The notes beneath the pieces were generated by a model. It saw only the letters and a program-made list of their open reading frames with translations. It ran no database searches and had not been told where the DNA came from. Below, piece after piece: positions 8,444 to 10,759 of a stretch of DNA of 10,759 bases. The position numbers and the translations under genes were made by a program. Each line of letters starts with the position of its first letter. Within the stretch, counting starts at the first letter, position 1. Source of the stretch: JAISFI01 sp031552425 (GTDB lineage Bacteria; Bacteroidota; Bacteroidia; Bacteroidales; Azobacteroidaceae); NCBI GenBank assembly GCA_031552425.1, contig JAVBMM010000015.1, positions 1 to 10,759 of the forward strand, read 5' to 3'.

Positions 8444-9280
8444 ATGTTCTTTAAAAAACTGAAAATCACACGAATCAAACTAAACATTGCTTCAATTTTA
8501 TATCGAATCACAAAAATATTCTATCGGTCTGACAAACAAATAGTAAACAGGAATGGAATTAATTTTGAATTATACCTGAATGAAGGAATCGACCTGCACA
8601 CATTTTTATTCGGAGGATTTCAAGAGCATGTATACAATAACAAATTAATAAAAATTGCACCGGAAGACGTGATTTTTGATGTAGGTGGAAACATCGGAAT
8701 CATGGCGTTATTTTTTGCCAAACAAGCTTCCAATGGCACCGTATATTCATTTGAACCCACTTATTATGCACTTGGAAAATTCAAAAAAAATATGGAGTTA
8801 AATCCTGATTTGTCCCAGCGAATTATACTTACTCAATGTTTTGTTTCTGCTACAGAAGAAACAAAATCTGATTTAATTGCATATAGCAGTTGGCCGGTCA
8901 ACAATAACGAAGAAAAACACGAAATCCATTGCGGAGTTGCAAAAAACACAGAAGATGTACCCAGTATCACCCTGGATAAATTCGCCAATGAAAATAAAAT
9001 CAATCAATTAAACCTGATAAAAATTGATACCGACGGACACGAATTTGAAGTATTGAAGGGAGCAACAGATGTATTACAAAACCTTCGTCCTAAAGTTATT
9101 CTTGAAATCGGGATTTACATCATGAAAGAAAGAAACATTACATTCAACGATTATTATACGTTTTTCAAAAAATACAACTATACCCTTTACACTACTAAAG
9201 GAAAAATTATTACAAATACCAACTATAAAAAATTAATTCCGGAATACGGAACCATTGATATGATAGCCATTCCTACATAA
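8444..9280 (+). CDS. FkbM family SAM-dependent methyltransferase
   Basis: A 278-residue soluble protein. The SAM-binding motif is VIFDVGGNIG (76-85), followed by SFEP (102-105), the SITLDKFA block (174-181), KIDTDGHEFEVLKGA (193-207) and LEIG (220-223), which together are the FkbM pattern. Members typically O-methylate sugars or polyketides. The first 30 residues or so are basic and partly hydrophobic (IASILYRITKIFYR) and may associate with the membrane, but are not a signal peptide. The gene begins 19 bp after the GT-C glycosyltransferase with no promoter or terminator between them, so it probably methylates a sugar handled by that enzyme. The target hydroxyl is unknown. Confidence 0.88.
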   Translation: MFFKKLKITRIKLNIASILYRITKIFYRSDKQIVNRNGINFELYLNEGIDLHTFLFGGFQEHVYNNKLIKIAPEDVIFDVGGNIGIMALFFAKQASNGTVYSFEPTYYALGKFKKNMELNPDLSQRIILTQCFVSATEETKSDLIAYSSWPVNNNEEKHEIHCGVAKNTEDVPSITLDKFANENKINQLNLIKIDTDGHEFEVLKGATDVLQNLRPKVILEIGIYIMKERNITFNDYYTFFKKYNYTLYTTKGKIITNTNYKKLIPEYGTIDMIAIPT

Positions 9281-9311
9281 AAAAATAGAGATATGAAATT
9301 CTTTATAACTG

Positions 9312-9330
9312 CTTGATAATTTCGTTCAAG
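9312..9330. terminator. Weak hairpin between the convergent FkbM and lipoprotein genes
   Basis: CTTGA (9312-9316) and TCAAG (9326-9330) can pair in five base pairs around a 9-nt loop, in the 74-bp gap between two convergent genes. A second short hairpin, TGAAAT-CTT-ATTTCA (9348-9362), covers the lipoprotein stop codon. Both are AT-rich and short, without a clean T-run, so termination function is a guess from position. Confidence 0.2.
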
Positions 9331-9354
9331 TAATAAAATCAAAGACTTGAAATC

Positions 9355-9825
9355 TTATTTCATCCTTATATAGTGACGAATAGAGTTTTCATTTATCTCT
9401 GAAGATAGATATCTTAATATTAACTCATCCTCTGTCAATTTCTCTATCTCATAAACACCTGATTCTCCGTTGAATTTAAATCTAAATGTAAATGTACCAT
9501 CAGGATTAAATACAGCCCAATAGGGAACATGTTTTAAAGAAGTAAGTACTATAGAATCTCCACTCACTCTATTATATTTTCCTTTAATTGTCCAACGAGT
9601 TGAATTTTCTTCACTATAACTATAATAATTATTATTCGATTGGAAAACTAAATTACAACTAGAAGTAATGTCGTGACATTCTATGCTATTATTATCATCC
9701 GAATCTATATAACAACGTCTAACTTCTCTCCAATCTCCAATAATTAAATCTGAATTCCCATCATCTTTTGAACAAGATAAAAAGAAAATGAAAACTAAAA
9801 TGGATAAAAAAATGGTATTCTTCAT
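9355..9825 (-). CDS. Small surface lipoprotein, lipocalin-like
   Basis: A 156-residue lipoprotein precursor. The signal peptide ends in the lipobox FFLSC with the lipidated Cys at position 18. The mature protein begins Cys-Ser-Lys-Asp-Asp-Gly, which fits the X-K-(D/E)2-X lipoprotein export signal described in Bacteroidota, so display on the cell surface is likely. The body (28-156) begins IIGDW and continues as alternating beta-strand-like stretches (CNLVFQSNNNYY, STRWTIKGKYN, DSIVLTSL, GTFTFRFKF, LILRYL). This resembles the small lipocalin-like lipoproteins common in Bacteroidota. Cys38, Cys50 and Cys57 could form a disulfide. Ligand and function are unknown. It is a single gene, convergent with the FkbM gene, and its N-terminal side faces the repeat array. 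Confidence 0.75.
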   Translation of the reverse strand: MKNTIFLSILVFIFFLSCSKDDGNSDLIIGDWREVRRCYIDSDDNNSIECHDITSSCNLVFQSNNNYYSYSEENSTRWTIKGKYNRVSGDSIVLTSLKHVPYWAVFNPDGTFTFRFKFNGESGVYEIEKLTEDELILRYLSSEINENSIRHYIRMK

Positions 9826-9845
9826 AATTAAATGATTTTAAGAGG

Positions 9846-9853
9846 TAAAGATA
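9846..9853 (-). promoter_or_regulatory. Weak -7 candidate for the lipoprotein gene
   Basis: On the minus strand TATCTTTA (9853-9846) has one mismatch to TAnnTTTG. It would start transcription about 15 nt before the ATG at 9825. No -33 TTG is found at the expected distance, so this is only a possible site. Confidence 0.25.
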
Positions 9854-9930
9854 AATTATTTGTAACTTATTTGTATGTTTTTTCGTAAAATATTGCCTTT
9901 TTTACCTAATCAGAAAAAGCATAAAAAAAA

Positions 9931-10061
9931 GCTCATGTCCTTTTTCAAAAAAACTCAGCTTCTTTTCCTCAAAAGGTCAGTATCTTTTAAAATTTACTGT
10001 AGCATCTTTTTTTAAAAGCTCGGCATCTTTAAAATTTTATTGTAGCATCTTTTGACCTTTA
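9931..10061. repeat. Degenerate 22-bp tandem repeat, six units
   Basis: Six units start at 9931, 9953, 9975, 9997, 10018 and 10040, at steps of 22, 22, 22, 21 and 22 bp. Each has the core (C)TCAGCATCTTTT with variation (TCAGCTTCTTTT, TCAGTATCTTTT, GTAGCATCTTTT, TCGGCATCTTTA) followed by an A/T-rich spacer. Unit 1 (GCTCATGTCCTTTTT) is the most divergent. Units 3+4 and 5+6 form a higher-order pair of about 43 bp, alternating TCAG/TCGG and GTAG openings. The step is close to two helical turns, so T-tracts recur on one face of the DNA. The array lies in a stretch of roughly 400 bp without a clear protein gene (9826-10222). There are no unique spacers, so it is not CRISPR. Its function is unknown. 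Confidence 0.8.
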
Positions 10062-10070
10062 CTAGATTTG
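10040..10070 (+). promoter_or_regulatory. Orphan promoter candidate overlapping the last repeat unit
   Basis: TTG (10040-10042, at the start of repeat unit 6), 20 bp, then TAGATTTG (10063-10070), a full match to the -7 consensus. Transcription would run rightward from about 10076 into the hairpin at 10184-10222, with no ordinary gene between. Confidence 0.4.
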
Positions 10071-10075
10071 GTTTA

Positions 10076-10222
10076 CGACTTTGCAGATTATTACTAATTT
10101 TAGTTTAAACACTTTATTACTAACCTAGTTTTACATCTCTTAGAAATAGAATCGGAGGAATTATATGTGTAGCTTTTTAAAGCAGAAAAGCGACCTAACA
10201 TCCTGTTAATAGTCGCTTTTCT
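10076..10222 (+). ncRNA. Candidate small transcript, about 150 nt
   Basis: Inferred from the orphan promoter at 10040-10070 and the strong hairpin with T-rich tail at 10184-10222. I recognise no known RNA family: there is no tmRNA tRNA-like end and no long 6S-like rod. It contains a 14-codon reading frame (10165-10209, MCSFLKQKSDLTSC) preceded by GGAGGA (10154-10159) 5 nt upstream of its ATG. A true Shine-Dalgarno is uncommon in this phylum. The frame stops inside the hairpin, so it could be a leader-peptide-like element or chance. Its 3' end is antisense only to the tRNA terminator. Confidence 0.25.
10184..10222. terminator. Strong hairpin terminator, probably bidirectional
   Basis: AGAAAAGCGAC (10184-10194) pairs perfectly over 11 bp with GTCGCTTTTCT (10212-10222). 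Inside, TAACA (10196-10200) pairs with TGTTA (10204-10208) around a TCC loop. The GC-rich core followed by a TTTTCT tract exists in both directions. On the minus strand it starts immediately after the CCA of the tRNA, so ending the tRNA transcript is its clearest role. Confidence 0.8.
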
Positions 10223-10312
10223 TGGCGGAAGGAGGGGGATTCGAACCCCCGGTGCAGTTACCCACACGACAGTTTAGCAAACTGTTGGTTTCAGCCACTC
10301 ACCCATCCTTCC
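10223..10312 (-). tRNA. tRNA-Ser, anticodon GCT, with encoded CCA
   Basis: Reads AGC/AGU serine codons. On the minus strand the acceptor arm GGAAGGA (10312-10306) pairs with TCCTTCC (10233-10227), followed by discriminator G (10226) and encoded CCA (10225-10223). The D arm has a short GGT/ACC stem. The anticodon stem ACAGT/ACTGT holds the loop TTGCTAA, with the anticodon at 10278-10276. A long variable arm with a GTG/CAC stem marks a class II tRNA such as Ser. The T arm is GGGGG-TTCGAAT-CCCCC. All stems are intact. Confidence 0.97.
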
Positions 10313-10350
10313 AAGGCTCATGCTGACCTCAATTCTTGCGAATTGCGGTG

Positions 10351-10382
10351 CAAATATAGAAGAATCTTTTGTACTAAGCAAA
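10351..10382 (-). promoter_or_regulatory. Full-consensus promoter of tRNA-Ser
   Basis: On the minus strand TTTG (10382-10379), 20 bp, TATATTTG (10358-10351): both elements match the Bacteroidota consensus without mismatch. The start would be near 10345, giving a 5' leader of about 33 nt to be trimmed by RNase P. The leader contains the small inverted repeat AATTC-TTGC-GAATT (10331-10344). Confidence 0.65.
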
Positions 10383-10412
10383 GTTTTACCGGAGTATTTT
10401 GATTTTTTGTTA

Positions 10413-10420
10413 TAACTTTG
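10413..10420 (+). promoter_or_regulatory. -7 element candidate for mltG
   Basis: TAACTTTG matches TAnnTTTG in full and lies about 40 bp before the ATG at 10462. At the expected -33 position only a poor match (ACCG, 10388-10391) is seen, so a weak or activator-dependent promoter is possible. Confidence 0.35.
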
Positions 10421-10461
10421 TATGCTGTATATGAAAATCAATTTATTATATTAACCGACTG

Positions 10462-10759
10462 ATGAAAAAAAAAACTTCTTACAAAAAACTTTTAACCATA
10501 ATCGCAAGTATTGTCCTTGGTTTATCAATTATATCCGGCATAATCATATATCGAATATTGTATGCTCCAGCTTTTGATATCCAGGAAACAACTTATATAT
10601 ACATTGATGAAAGAAAGAACTATGATGAATTGCTTTTGCAACTTCAAACTTCAGCTCATATTAAAGATATAGAAAATTTCAAAAAATTATCCTCTGCAAC
10701 TAAATATCCTGAAAAAATGAGAACAGGGCGTTATGCTGTTCATCCAAAAACGACAATGA
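10462..10759 (+). CDS. mltG: Endolytic transglycosylase MltG (YceG-like), 3' end missing
   Basis: The family cleaves nascent peptidoglycan strands at the inner membrane and is thought to set glycan chain length. Only the first 99 residues are in the window. The N-terminus is strongly basic (MKKKTSYKK), followed by one membrane anchor at about residues 10-30 (LLTIIASIVLGLSIISGIIIY), and then a periplasmic part. The visible LysM-like region includes a YIYIDERKNYDELLLQLQ stretch and MRTGRYAVHPKTTM, matching the GRY-x-I-x-PG-x-T block of MltG. The catalytic Glu lies beyond the window end. The ATG at 10462 is the natural start, just before the basic stretch; no Shine-Dalgarno is visible, as usual in this phylum. 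It is divergent from tRNA-Ser. Confidence 0.8.
   Translation, partial: MKKKTSYKKLLTIIASIVLGLSIISGIIIYRILYAPAFDIQETTYIYIDERKNYDELLLQLQTSAHIKDIENFKKLSSATKYPEKMRTGRYAVHPKTTM

Noticed and set aside
7715..8511. Minus-strand reading frames within the GT-C and FkbM genes
   Set aside because: They are shadows of well-supported genes, with low-complexity translations and no start signals or family motifs.
9931..10061. CRISPR array
   Set aside because: The 22-bp units follow each other without unique spacers, are degenerate, and no cas gene is nearby.
9883..10078. TCGTAAA (9883-9889) and TTTACGA (10072-10078) as terminal inverted repeats of a mobile element
   Set aside because: Seven base pairs in AT-rich DNA can easily arise by chance; no target duplication is seen and the right copy lies next to the -7 element.
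10088..10123. Direct repeat TTATTACTAA at 10088-10097 and 10114-10123
   Set aside because: Only ten AT-rich bases, two copies; noted as possible part of the small transcript but no function can be supported.

Overview
The window is AT-rich and looks like a chromosomal segment of a Bacteroidota species, probably Bacteroidales. The support is a GH106-family glycosidase, a surface-type lipoprotein signal (Cys-Ser-Lys-Asp-Asp), almost no Shine-Dalgarno sequences, and several promoter candidates of the Bacteroidota type (-33 TTTG or TTG, 19-20 bp, -7 TAnnTTTG). The species cannot be named from this sequence alone.

Left part (1-4931): a truA gene lacking its 5' end runs rightward and overlaps tail-to-tail by 12 bp with a large leftward gene for a secreted GH106-type glycoside hydrolase. 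That hydrolase gene starts back-to-back with a rightward serine O-acetyltransferase gene. Their two promoter candidates abut at their -33 elements in a very compact divergent region.

Middle part (4961-9280): a glycan or lipid-linked sugar module. A leftward gene encodes a methyltransferase fused to a DPM1-like family 2 glycosyltransferase. A 137-bp divergent region separates it from a rightward two-gene operon encoding a GT-C membrane glycosyltransferase and an FkbM-type methyltransferase. A plausible reading is that the GT2 loads a sugar onto a polyprenyl-phosphate carrier, the GT-C enzyme transfers it outside the inner membrane, and the methyltransferases decorate the product. The substrates are unknown.

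Right part (9355-10759): a leftward gene for a small lipocalin-like lipoprotein, then about 400 bp without a clear protein gene. This stretch is not empty. It holds six degenerate units of a 22-bp tandem repeat, a promoter candidate overlapping the last unit, a possible short transcript, and a strong hairpin terminator. The terminator abuts the encoded CCA end of a leftward tRNA-Ser(GCT). That tRNA gene has a full-consensus promoter and lies divergent to the start of mltG, which runs off the end of the window.

Most genes belong to known families. The least explained part is 9931-10222: the 22-bp array and the possible small RNA beside it.
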